Part shown: in pieces, positions 1 through 6,370 of the stretch
Position numbering within the stretch: position 1 is the stretch's first letter
Layout of the letters: each line of letters opens with the position of its first letter
Assembly: GCA_009776395.1 (NCBI GenBank)
Contig: WRNX01000061.1
Coordinates: 1-7,379 of the forward strand
Origin: Lentimicrobiaceae bacterium
GTDB taxonomy: Bacteria > Bacteroidota > Bacteroidia > Bacteroidales > WCHB1-69
Direction of reading: 5' to 3'
DNA: 7,379 nt
Translations under genes and position numbers: made by a program
Notes under the pieces: model-generated
The model's database searches: none
The model's input: only the letters and a program-made list of their open reading frames with translations
What the model was told of the DNA's origin: nothing

Positions 1-122
1 AAAATTATTTATCATGGACGACGGACCTTATCCCAGTTGCAGTTTAAAAAAAGTATTAACACTTCTGTAAGAAAAGGTTAGTTGTAATCTTCTTGCAGAA
101 CTAAATGTAAGGAGATGAACTT
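1..122. other. leader region upstream of mgtE, no gene supported
   Basis: This stretch ends in the mgtE ribosome binding site. The first forward frame is open from the window edge to a TAG at 79-81 (about 26 codons). It could be the tail of an upstream gene, but the peptide resembles no family I know and an opening this short is expected by chance. The other two forward frames stop earlier. No Mg2+-sensing M-box structure, tRNA or clear promoter is visible. Confidence 0.4.
109..114 (+). promoter_or_regulatory. Shine-Dalgarno sequence of mgtE
   Basis: AAGGAG lies 8 bases before the ATG at 123. This is a near-ideal Shine-Dalgarno match. It stands out because the other starts in this window (clpB, ricT, the 2TM gene, frr, the surface protein) have only A/T-rich leaders, as is usual in Bacteroidota. 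It also fixes the mgtE start. Confidence 0.7.
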
Positions 123-1505
123 ATGAATGAAACCAAAACCATTTTATTAGAACTCATTGAAGAAAAGAGTTGGAAAAGGGCTAAACAGGAATTAGCCACC
201 CTTGAACCCTATCAAATTGCGGAAATTATTGAATCTCTGCCAAAATCGGAACAAATTATCTTGTTTAGACTTTTGTCGCGTGAACAGGCAAAAGAAACCT
301 TTCAACATCTTACCTACGAAGAACAGGAAGATATTATTGAAAGTTTGGCCGCTAATGTCAATAAATTGGCAACCCTGCTTAACGACCTTGACCCTGACGA
401 CCGTACCGCGTTTTTTGAAGAACTGCCCGGTACTATGTGCCAACGATTATTGCAAGTGCTATCGAAAGAGGAACGTGAAATTGCAACCAAACTGTTAGGC
501 TACCCCGAAGACAGTATCGGGCGTTTGATGACCCCCGAATTTGTGGCAGTTAAATCCTATTTCACTGTTGAACAGACTTTGGAACATATTCGCAAGTTTG
601 GGCATAATTCGGAAACGCTTAACGTCATCTACATTGTGGATGATAAATGGAAGTTGATAGATGATATTAAAATCAGAGAAATAATTTTAGCCCCTCCTAC
701 CCAAACCATTTCTGAGATTAGCGACAACCGGTTTGTTTCGCTGAACGCTTACGATGACCAGGAAGTTGCCGTTGAAGTATTTGCCGACCTTGACCGCGTA
801 GCCTTGCCTGTGGTGGGCTCTGACGGTACACTGCTGGGAATTGTTACGGTGGATGACGTGTTGGACGTGCAAGAAGAAGAGAGTACGGAAGACTTTCAAA
901 AGTTCGGGGGTACGGAAGGATTAGACCTTTCTTATACCAAAACTCCTTTGTTGGAAATGATAAAAAAACGCTCCGGCTGGCTTATCATTCTGTTTTTAAG
1001 TGAAATGCTTACTGCCTCCGCGATGGCATTTTTTGACAAGGAAATAGCAAAAGCAGTAGTGCTCGCTCTTTTTATTCCACTTATTATTTCCAGCGGCGGA
1101 AATTCAGGATCGCAGGCAGCCAGTCTTATTATTCGTTCGCTTGCATTAAACGAATTGAAATTAAGAAATTGGTGGTATGTTATGAGAAAAGAGATTTTTT
1201 CAGGTTTGCTTTTGGGGTCAATACTGGGTGCTATCGGATTGTTGCGAATATTTATCTGGCAAAAAGCAGGTTTGTATGATTATGGCGAATATTGGATATG
1301 GATTGGTGCAAGTGTTGCCGTTTCGCTCATTTTTGTAGTGTTGTGGGGAACGCTTTCAGGCTCAATGATTCCGTTTTTACTGAAAAAAGTAGGATTAGAC
1401 CCTGCCACCGCCTCTGCACCGTTTGTAGCCACATTAGTAGATGTAACAGGATTGATTATCTATTTTACAGTGGCAGCCCTGTTTTTAACAGGAAAATTGC
1501 TGTAA
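123..1505 (+). CDS. mgtE: MgtE family magnesium transporter
   Basis: This is an inner-membrane Mg2+ channel/transporter of 460 residues, the usual family length. The order is canonical. A helical MgtE_N superhelix covers about residues 5-130. A pair of CBS domains covers about 131-250, with LMTPEF at 135-140 at the entry and GIVTVDDVLDV at 239-249 at the exit. A plug-helix linker follows (about 250-275), then a membrane domain of about five helices (283-458). Signature segments in the membrane domain are SSGGNSGSQ (323-331) and ATLVDVTG (436-443). By family knowledge, the cytoplasmic domains bind Mg2+ and close the pore when Mg2+ is high, and a conserved Asp in the last helix binds the ion; D440 sits at the equivalent place. 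The start is set by AAGGAG 8 bases upstream. In the gap to clpB (96 bases) I see no good terminator. No defects are visible. Confidence 0.96.
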   Translation: MNETKTILLELIEEKSWKRAKQELATLEPYQIAEIIESLPKSEQIILFRLLSREQAKETFQHLTYEEQEDIIESLAANVNKLATLLNDLDPDDRTAFFEELPGTMCQRLLQVLSKEEREIATKLLGYPEDSIGRLMTPEFVAVKSYFTVEQTLEHIRKFGHNSETLNVIYIVDDKWKLIDDIKIREIILAPPTQTISEISDNRFVSLNAYDDQEVAVEVFADLDRVALPVVGSDGTLLGIVTVDDVLDVQEEESTEDFQKFGGTEGLDLSYTKTPLLEMIKKRSGWLIILFLSEMLTASAMAFFDKEIAKAVVLALFIPLIISSGGNSGSQAASLIIRSLALNELKLRNWWYVMRKEIFSGLLLGSILGAIGLLRIFIWQKAGLYDYGEYWIWIGASVAVSLIFVVLWGTLSGSMIPFLLKKVGLDPATASAPFVATLVDVTGLIIYFTVAALFLTGKLL

Positions 1506-1517
1506 AAAAGAAAAAAT

Positions 1518-1539
1518 AAAGATTTATTAATATATCTTT
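1518..1539. promoter_or_regulatory. near-perfect 22-base palindrome, candidate operator upstream of clpB
   Basis: The arms AAAGATTTATT (1518-1528) and AATATATCTTT (1529-1539) are reverse complements except for one T/T pair (1524 and 1533), so 10 of 11 pairs match. The right arm runs into both promoter candidates described next. A dimeric regulator bound here would contact or block them. The alternative is a chance palindrome in AT-rich DNA, or a weak mgtE 3' hairpin, but no U-tract follows it directly. Confidence 0.4.
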
Positions 1540-1540
1540 G
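1533..1540 (+). promoter_or_regulatory. candidate Bacteroidota -7 promoter element for clpB
   Basis: TATCTTTG matches the TAnnTTTG consensus used by the main sigma factor of Bacteroidota. No TTG is present at the proper distance for a -33 element, so support is partial. A start about 5-7 bases downstream would give a leader of roughly 55 bases. Confidence 0.4.
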
Positions 1541-1554
1541 GCACTTTTTTTGCA
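1538..1554 (+). promoter_or_regulatory. sigma-54 (-24/-12) promoter candidate for clpB
   Basis: The sequence reads TTGGCAC-N5-TTGCA. It matches the RpoN consensus YTGGCACG-N4-TTGCW at every defined base except the G after CAC, which is T here. The invariant GG (1540-1541) and GC (1552-1553) are separated by exactly 10 bases, as sigma-54 requires. The predicted start is near 1565, leaving a leader of about 37 bases. Such promoters need an AAA+ enhancer-binding activator; no activator gene lies in this window. Confidence 0.6.
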
Positions 1555-1601
1555 AAACATATAACCTAAATCTTGAAACTTTAAATTTTTAATAAGAAAA
1601 T

Positions 1602-4196
1602 ATGAATCTCAATAATCTCACTCTCAAATCTCAGGAAGCCATAGCGCAGGCGCAGTTAATTGCCCATACCAACAAGCATGCACGTTTGGAAACGCTTCAC
1701 ATTTTGAAAGCATTGATAGAATTGGACCCGAATGTAATTCCCTATCTACTTAAAAAGTTGGATACCAATCCTAAAATGATATTGCAAATAGTTGATAAGC
1801 AGATTGAATCGTTGGCAAAAGGGACAGGCAACGATATTTATATCTCTCCTGCGGCAAATACTGCCATTCAAAAATCTATCGTGTTCAGCAATGAATTGGG
1901 CGACGACTTTGTTTCGTTAGAACATTTATTATATGGTATTTATATGTCTAACGATAATGCTTCCAAAATTTTGAAGGATGCCGGCATTAGTGAAAAAGGA
2001 ATAAAAGCAGCGATTGAAGATTTACGTAAAGGGAGTAAAGTTACCGGTGAAAGCAGCGAAGAATCTTATAATTCGTTGAATAAATATGCAGTAAATTTGA
2101 ACGATGCCGCGCGTAAAGGTAAACTTGACCCTGTGATTGGTCGTGATGAAGAGATTCGGCGCGTATTGCAAATCTTATCGCGCAGAACTAAAAATAATCC
2201 GATTCTTATTGGAGAAGCCGGCGTTGGAAAAACTGCCATCGCTGAGGGGTTGGCGCACAGATTGGTAAGCGGTGATATACCCGAAAATTTGAAAACAAAA
2301 AAAATCTATTCGTTAGATATGGGCGCTTTGATTGCCGGCGCCAAGTATAAAGGCGAATTTGAAGAGCGCTTGAAAAACGTTATTAAAGAGGTAATTGAAG
2401 CAAATGGAGAGATTATTCTTTTTATTGATGAAATTCATACTTTGGTGGGCGCCGGCGCTACCGGCGAAGGCGCCATGGATGCTGCAAATATTCTGAAACC
2501 AGCCCTTGCACGCGGCGAACTCCGCTCAATAGGCGCTACTACTTTAAACGAATATCAAAAATATTTTGAAAAAGATAAAGCCTTGGAACGCCGCTTCCAA
2601 CCCGTTAAGATTGAAGAACCTGACAAATATTCTACCATCTCTATTCTTCGCGGATTGAAAGAAAGATACGAAACACACCATCAGGTGCGTATCCTGGATG
2701 AAGCAATTATTGCAGCAGTTGAACTATCTTCAAGATATATTACAGATAGATTTCTTCCCGATAAAGCGATTGACCTGATTGATGAAGCGGCATCGAAGTT
2801 AAAGTTGGAAATCAATTCCATGCCGGAAGAACTTGATGAGTTGGATAGAAAAATTCGCCAATTGGAAATTGAACGCGAAGCAATTAAAAACGATAACAGT
2901 CAAGAAAAAATGGAACAGTTGGGCAAAACTGTTTCTGATTTGCAGGAAGAACGTAATTCATTGTATGCCAAATGGCACGCAGAAAAAGAGGTGGCAGAAA
3001 ATATTCAAAAGAAGAAAGCCGATATTGAGCAGTTTAAATTGGAGGCTGCCGAGATGGAACGGCAAGGAATGTACGGACGGGTAGCAGAACTGCGCTACGG
3101 CATTATTAAAGAAGCGGAAGAACAGATTGAGAAACTACAATACGAATTAGACAGTTTACAAGCCGGCGGCGCCATGATAGATGAAGAGGTGGATGCTGAC
3201 GATATTGCCGAAGTGGTGGCGCGCTGGACCGGCATCCCTGTAAACAAAATGATGCAAAGCGAAAAAATGAAACTGATGCATCTGGAAGAAGAACTGCACA
3301 AGCGCGTAGTGGGGCAAGATGAGGCAATTATCGCCATTGCTGACGCCATTCGCAGAAGCCGTGCAGGATTGCAAGACAGCAAGCGTCCCATCGGGTCGTT
3401 CATCTTTTTGGGAACCACCGGCGTTGGAAAAACAGAGTTGGCAAAAACATTAGCCGAGTATCTGTTTAATACGGAAGATGCTATGATTAGATTGGATATG
3501 AGCGAGTTTCAAGAGGCGCACTCGGTGTCAAGGCTCATTGGTTCACCACCGGGGTACGTGGGGTACGATGAAGGGGGACAACTTACCGAAAAAGTACGCA
3601 GAAAACAATATTCCGTAATCCTGTTTGACGAAATTGAAAAAGCGCACGCAGATATTCTAAACATCCTGTTACAAGTTTTGGATGATGGAAGATTAACTGA
3701 CAGCAAAGGACGGGTTGCCGATTTTAAAAATACCATCATTATTATGACTTCCAACATTGGTTCTCACATTATTCAAGATAATTATGCCGAGAAAAGTAAA
3801 TACAACGATGACGAGTTGTTTGAGCGTACCAAAGCAGAGGTTACCGATATGTTGAAAAAATCGCTGCGTCCTGAATTTCTCAATCGTATAGACGAGATTG
3901 TGATGTTTCAACCGCTATCCAAACGCGAAATTAAAGAGATTATAAAATTGCAAATTAACGATTTAAACAAAATGTTAAATGAACAGGGTGTGCAGGTAGA
4001 ATTTACCAAATATGCGTTAGATCTGTTAGCCGAAATGGGCTACGATCCCGTGTATGGCGCCCGCCCGTTGAAGCGCGTAATTCAAAAGAAAATCCTCAAC
4101 GAGTTGTCAAAAATTCTCTTATCGGGTTCTTTAAATAAAGATTTGCCTATTAAGGTAGATTCTTTTGAGGAAGGAAAATTTGCGTTTTTTAATTAA
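1602..4196 (+). CDS. clpB: ATP-dependent chaperone ClpB (Hsp100 disaggregase)
   Basis: This is a cytoplasmic hexameric disaggregase that, with DnaK/DnaJ/GrpE, threads aggregated proteins through its pore. At 864 residues it is close to E. coli ClpB (857). Domains in order are: N-terminal double Clp-N domain (about 1-145); AAA+ D1 with Walker A GEAGVGKT (204-211), pore loop KYKG (248-251) and Walker B LFIDE (273-277); a long coiled-coil middle domain (about 405-525); AAA+ D2 with Walker A GTTGVGKT (604-611), pore loop GYVG (651-654), Walker B ILFDE (673-677), sensor TSN (716-718), RPEFLNR (756-762) and sensor-2 GAR (819-821). The full-length middle domain and the absence of an obvious ClpP-docking IGF/L loop separate it from ClpA/ClpC. 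The ATG follows an A-rich leader. A sigma-54-like promoter and a palindrome lie upstream. It ends 10 bases from the convergent FtsB/DivIC-like gene. Confidence 0.97.
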   Translation: MNLNNLTLKSQEAIAQAQLIAHTNKHARLETLHILKALIELDPNVIPYLLKKLDTNPKMILQIVDKQIESLAKGTGNDIYISPAANTAIQKSIVFSNELGDDFVSLEHLLYGIYMSNDNASKILKDAGISEKGIKAAIEDLRKGSKVTGESSEESYNSLNKYAVNLNDAARKGKLDPVIGRDEEIRRVLQILSRRTKNNPILIGEAGVGKTAIAEGLAHRLVSGDIPENLKTKKIYSLDMGALIAGAKYKGEFEERLKNVIKEVIEANGEIILFIDEIHTLVGAGATGEGAMDAANILKPALARGELRSIGATTLNEYQKYFEKDKALERRFQPVKIEEPDKYSTISILRGLKERYETHHQVRILDEAIIAAVELSSRYITDRFLPDKAIDLIDEAASKLKLEINSMPEELDELDRKIRQLEIEREAIKNDNSQEKMEQLGKTVSDLQEERNSLYAKWHAEKEVAENIQKKKADIEQFKLEAAEMERQGMYGRVAELRYGIIKEAEEQIEKLQYELDSLQAGGAMIDEEVDADDIAEVVARWTGIPVNKMMQSEKMKLMHLEEELHKRVVGQDEAIIAIADAIRRSRAGLQDSKRPIGSFIFLGTTGVGKTELAKTLAEYLFNTEDAMIRLDMSEFQEAHSVSRLIGSPPGYVGYDEGGQLTEKVRRKQYSVILFDEIEKAHADILNILLQVLDDGRLTDSKGRVADFKNTIIIMTSNIGSHIIQDNYAEKSKYNDDELFERTKAEVTDMLKKSLRPEFLNRIDEIVMFQPLSKREIKEIIKLQINDLNKMLNEQGVQVEFTKYALDLLAEMGYDPVYGARPLKRVIQKKILNELSKILLSGSLNKDLPIKVDSFEEGKFAFFN

Positions 4197-4206
4197 GATA
4201 ATTACG

Positions 4207-4488
4207 TTATTCATACACCACCACAAACACGTCTTCATCGGAACGTTGAAGATTCAATTGCTCGCGAGCATATTTTTCTAATTTGCCCGCAGTATCGTTT
4301 TCCAGCTGCTCATACGTATAGATATTGTTAATCTGATTTTTTGTATTGGCAATATTTTCATCCAATTGCTTTATTTTTAAATCCAGTTCTCTGTGTTTGT
4401 AAATATTGTTTTCAGAAAAAAAAAATAAATACACAAAGAAAACAACCACAGTGATTATGCTAATTACAATTAATAATCTACGATTCAT
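4207..4488 (-). CDS. FtsB/DivIC-family septum formation initiator protein
   Basis: This is a small bitopic cell-division protein of 93 residues. It has a short basic N-terminus (MNRR), one transmembrane helix (about 5-24), a predicted periplasmic coiled coil rich in Leu/Ile/Lys/Glu/Asn (about 30-60), and the family C-terminal motif LEKYARE (70-76) followed by EDVFVV (85-90). FtsB/DivIC proteins bind FtsL and FtsQ/DivIB to activate septal peptidoglycan synthesis. I chose the ATG at 4488. An in-frame TTG at 4536 would add 16 residues but would run through the likely promoter (4518-4525). The gene converges on clpB and diverges from ricT. Whether it is the FtsB or the DivIC equivalent cannot be told from sequence alone. 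Confidence 0.88.
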   Translation of the reverse strand: MNRRLLIVISIITVVVFFVYLFFFSENNIYKHRELDLKIKQLDENIANTKNQINNIYTYEQLENDTAGKLEKYAREQLNLQRSDEDVFVVVYE

Positions 4489-4495
4489 ATCTTTA

Positions 4496-4503
4496 TATTT
4501 TTG
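4496..4503 (+). promoter_or_regulatory. candidate -7 element for ricT
   Basis: TATTTTTG on the plus strand matches TAnnTTTG, and its last bases overlap the palindrome at 4501-4514. No -33 TTG is visible. A second, weaker candidate, TTTCTTTG at 4547-4554 (one mismatch), lies closer to ricT and would give a shorter leader. Confidence 0.3.
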
Positions 4504-4514
4504 AATTAATTCAA
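4501..4514. repeat. perfect 14-base palindrome in the divergent promoter region
   Basis: TTGAATTAATTCAA is its own reverse complement. It sits between two inward-facing -7 candidates, one per strand (4496-4503 plus, 4518-4525 minus), at about the predicted start points of both transcripts. It could be an operator for a dimeric regulator or only a chance AT-rich palindrome. Confidence 0.5.
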
Positions 4515-4517
4515 GCA

Positions 4518-4525
4518 CAAAAATA
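4518..4525 (-). promoter_or_regulatory. candidate -7 promoter element for the FtsB/DivIC-like gene
   Basis: Read on the minus strand this is TATTTTTG, a match to TAnnTTTG. A start near 4512 would give a leader of about 25 bases to the ATG at 4488, which supports that start over the upstream TTG. No -33 TTG occurs at the usual spacing. Confidence 0.45.
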
Positions 4526-4588
4526 AAAAAAATCAAATAAAAAACGTTTCTTTGCCACTCAATTTTGAGTAATGATTTTTTGTGTTTT

Positions 4589-5788
4589 ATGGAAAAAAAG
4601 ATGAACCGATTTGAAGATAAAGATTTTTCGCAAGGCGAAAATTTAGAACAATATTTAGATTTGGATATTAGAGTTCCTATTACAGAGGAATCTAAAAAGA
4701 TTTCTCAAAACAGTTTTCATACCCGAGGACTCTCTGCACCACCGGAAATTGACGGACCAAACTGCAAAAATTATCAATTAAATTGTTGTAAATTAGCTAC
4801 ACAAGATTGGATTAAAGAGTTGGATATAGCGCCCTCTTTTAAAGATTTTCCAATTTGTGAAGTACGGTTTAAAAACAGTCATAAAGATTTTTTTATTCTA
4901 CCCGAAGAGGGACAGTTTCAAGTAGGGGATATTGTAGCCGTAGAATCAACCTCCGGTCACGACATCGGAATTATCTCACTGTTAGGATTAACCGTAAAAA
5001 AACAGTTAGCCAAAAAACGCATTAAAGTAGAAGATGTTATAAAAAGACTATATCGTCATGCTCGCGTTGCCGATATTGACAAATGGATATCAACAGTTGA
5101 TTTAGAGAATACGACGATGCTTTCTTCAAGATATATTGCATGGGATTTGAAATTAAATATGAAAGTGAATGATGTAGAATATCAGGGAGATGGAACAAAA
5201 GCTATCTTTTATTATTCAGCAGAAGACAGGGTGGATTTTAGGGAATTAATAAAAATATTAGCGGAGCAATTCAAAATTCGTATTGAGATGCGGCAAATTG
5301 GAGTACGGCAGGAGGCAGCGCGGTTGGGTGGTTTGGGTACGTGCGGTAGAGAACTTTGCTGTGCTTCGTGGCTCACCGGATTTCAATCTGTTTCTACCAT
5401 TACCGCCCGAACACAACAACTCACCTTAAACCCTCAAAAATTAGCGGGAATGTGCGGAAAACTGAAATGTTGCCTTAATTTTGAACAGGAAACCTACTTG
5501 GAAGAATTAAAAGCTTTTCCTCAACCCAATGTACATCTGCTTACTCAAAAAGGAAAATGTTTCTATAATAAAATCGATATCATGAAAAAAGTGGTATGGT
5601 ACCATTACGCAAATGATAATTCCACCATTTTTGCCATTCCATTAGAGAAAGTGAATATGATTATTGAAATGAATAAAAACGAAAAACGCCCTGAAACACT
5701 TGAAGAATACGCTGTGGTAAATCAAAAGAAAATTGACGAAGGAGGAAATTATAGTTTGGAAGAATTGAAAAATATTGAAGATAAATGA
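4589..5788 (+). CDS. ricT: PSP1-domain protein RicT (YaaT homologue)
   Basis: This is a cytoplasmic PSP1-domain protein, 399 residues from the ATG at 4589. The core about 230-300 carries the family hallmark: IEMRQIGVRQEAARLGG, then CGRELCC (252-258) and MCGKLKCCLN (288-297). A second cysteine cluster near the N-terminus (C59, C66, C67) precedes the PSP1 beta domain (about 88-135). In Bacillus subtilis, RicT with RicA and RicF forms an Fe-S complex that affects RNase Y-dependent mRNA maturation, competence and biofilm formation. The function in Bacteroidota is not established, so a role in RNA processing is inference. An ATG at 4601, preceded by an A-rich run, is an equally plausible start; an in-frame TTG at 4565 is less likely. 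The last 35 residues are Glu/Lys/Asn-rich and look disordered. Confidence 0.92.
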   Translation: MEKKMNRFEDKDFSQGENLEQYLDLDIRVPITEESKKISQNSFHTRGLSAPPEIDGPNCKNYQLNCCKLATQDWIKELDIAPSFKDFPICEVRFKNSHKDFFILPEEGQFQVGDIVAVESTSGHDIGIISLLGLTVKKQLAKKRIKVEDVIKRLYRHARVADIDKWISTVDLENTTMLSSRYIAWDLKLNMKVNDVEYQGDGTKAIFYYSAEDRVDFRELIKILAEQFKIRIEMRQIGVRQEAARLGGLGTCGRELCCASWLTGFQSVSTITARTQQLTLNPQKLAGMCGKLKCCLNFEQETYLEELKAFPQPNVHLLTQKGKCFYNKIDIMKKVVWYHYANDNSTIFAIPLEKVNMIIEMNKNEKRPETLEEYAVVNQKKIDEGGNYSLEELKNIEDK

Positions 5789-5789
5789 T

Positions 5790-5845
5790 TTGTGATTAAT
5801 TCTGTGGTCTTTCATTCTGTGAAACTTTGTGGTTTCGTGTTGGCT
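5790..5845. repeat. degenerate TGTG-rich direct repeats after ricT
   Basis: The stretch is a loose series of about 15-base units with TGTG cores: TTGTGATT, ATTCTGTGGTCTTT (5799-5812), ATTCTGTGAAACTTT (5814-5828), TTGTGGTTTCGTG. The two ATTCTGTG units are the closest copies. It has G/T strand asymmetry and no coding potential. It resembles the low-complexity intergenic sequence often seen in Bacteroidota genomes, a recollection rather than a search result. Confidence 0.45.
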
Positions 5846-5906
5846 ACTAAGGGAGCTTTGAGAAATAAGGTTTTAGAAATAATTTAGGTAACACAAAACT
5901 TTCCTG

Positions 5907-5926
5907 TTTTTTTAGCACTAAAAAAA
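5907..5926. repeat. T-run/A-run inverted repeat
   Basis: TTTTTTTAG (5907-5915) and CTAAAAAAA (5918-5926) are perfect reverse complements around a 2-base centre, and the A-run continues to 5928. In RNA this would be a weak U/A stem. It may form part of a 3' processing or termination zone for ricT, although no GC-rich stem precedes the T-run. Confidence 0.5.
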
Positions 5927-5931
5927 AAGAT

Positions 5932-5950
5932 TTAGCCTTGCCCTGGCTAA
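5932..5950 (-). terminator. hairpin with T-tract on the minus strand
   Basis: TTAGCC (5932-5937) and GGCTAA (5945-5950) form a 6-bp stem with a 7-base loop. Read on the minus strand the stem is followed closely by nine T residues (complement of the A-run 5920-5928), which is terminator-like. No minus-strand gene lies to the right in this window, so it would stop antisense transcription only, or the match is accidental. Confidence 0.3.
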
Positions 5951-5975
5951 TTCAAAATAATTCTTTAAAAAAATA

Positions 5976-5983
5976 TATATTTG
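5976..5983 (+). promoter_or_regulatory. Bacteroidota -7 promoter element for the 2TM gene
   Basis: TATATTTG followed directly by CCGCC fits the TAnnTTTG -7 consensus in its common context. A start near 5990 leaves a leader of about 55 bases. No -33 TTG lies at the expected distance. The 8-mer ATATATTT recurs at 5975-5982 and 5989-5996, flanking GCCGCC. Confidence 0.5.
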
Positions 5984-6043
5984 CCGCCATATATTTACAT
6001 ACTAATTTGAAAAGTTAAAATTAAGTACTTTAAATTCTTTAAT

Positions 6044-6307
6044 ATGAACGAAATTGAAAACAACGAATTGATATTAAAAACCGCGAAAAAAAGAGTGGCT
6101 TTTAAAAAACATATTACTTTTTACATATTAATAAATCTGCTGCTGTGGGTAGTATATTTTATTCCAATTGAAAAAAAAACATTGTTATATATCCTCCTTT
6201 TTGTTTCATTAACATGGACGATTGTAATTATTTGTCATTATTTCATTGCGATGAAATGGAATAAGAAAATGTTGGAAAAAGAAATAGCAAATTTAATTAA
6301 GAATTAA
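6044..6307 (+). CDS. 2TM-domain small membrane protein
   Basis: This is a small inner-membrane protein of 87 residues. A charged N-terminus ends in the conserved-type segment AKKRVAFKKH (14-23). It is followed by two transmembrane helices (about 24-41 and 46-69), the second holding a CHYF motif at 64-67, and then a basic/amphipathic tail with W72. The pattern AxxRVxxKK, two helices, histidine in helix 2 and a Trp-containing tail fits the 2TM domain family. That domain occurs in Bacteroidota as a stand-alone protein or fused to sensor kinases and LytTR regulators. No molecular function is known to me. It has its own promoter candidate and no Shine-Dalgarno. Its stop codon lies inside the AATTAAG repeat array. 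Confidence 0.82.
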   Translation: MNEIENNELILKTAKKRVAFKKHITFYILINLLLWVVYFIPIEKKTLLYILLFVSLTWTIVIICHYFIAMKWNKKMLEKEIANLIKN

Positions 6308-6315
6308 GAATTAAG
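6295..6315. repeat. three tandem AATTAAG heptamers
   Basis: There are three perfect tandem copies of AATTAAG (6295-6301, 6302-6308, 6309-6315). The array overlaps the last codons and stop of the 2TM gene, so the repeat fixes the protein's C-terminus (IKN). It is the first of three heptamer families in this gap. Confidence 0.85.
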
Positions 6316-6333
6316 AGGAGTTAACATTATAAA

Positions 6334-6362
6334 AATCGGAAATCGGATAATCGGAAATCTTA
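6334..6362. repeat. AATCGGA heptamer repeats
   Basis: AATCGGA occurs at 6334-6340 and 6341-6347, then after one extra T at 6349-6355, followed by a diverged copy AATCTTA (6356-6362). It has the same 7-base period as the arrays on either side. Confidence 0.75.
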
Positions 6363-6370
6363 AAAATCAT

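Noticed and set aside
1..81. Possible C-terminal tail of an upstream gene in the first forward frame
   Set aside because: Only about 26 codons, no recognisable family motif, and an opening of this length is common by chance.
1..122. Mg2+-responsive M-box riboswitch before mgtE
   Set aside because: No paired stems or conserved riboswitch segments are visible, and the class is not typical of Bacteroidota.
1478..1492. CCTGTT-TTT-AACAGG hairpin at the end of mgtE as a terminator
   Set aside because: It lies inside the coding sequence and is followed by A-rich, not T-rich, sequence on the plus strand.
3095..3418. Antisense reading frame inside clpB
   Set aside because: It lies opposite the strongly conserved ClpB middle and D2 regions. 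Its Ser/Cys-rich product is a typical shadow of the coding strand.
4190..4204. TAATTA-AGA-TAATTA inverted repeat between clpB and the division gene as a bidirectional terminator
   Set aside because: The stem is made only of A/T pairs with a 3-base loop and is too weak. The T-run before it belongs to clpB codons.
4489..4536. Sixteen-residue N-terminal extension of the FtsB/DivIC-like protein from a TTG
   Set aside because: It would read through the likely promoter element, and the ATG at 4488 directly precedes the expected basic-plus-TM start.
4565..4588. TTG start for RicT at 4565
   Set aside because: Two in-frame ATG codons follow within 36 bases, and the added residues match nothing conserved.
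5840..5856. Sigma-54 site at TTGGCTAC after ricT
   Set aside because: The GC lies 11 rather than 10 bases from GG and the flanking bases do not fit.
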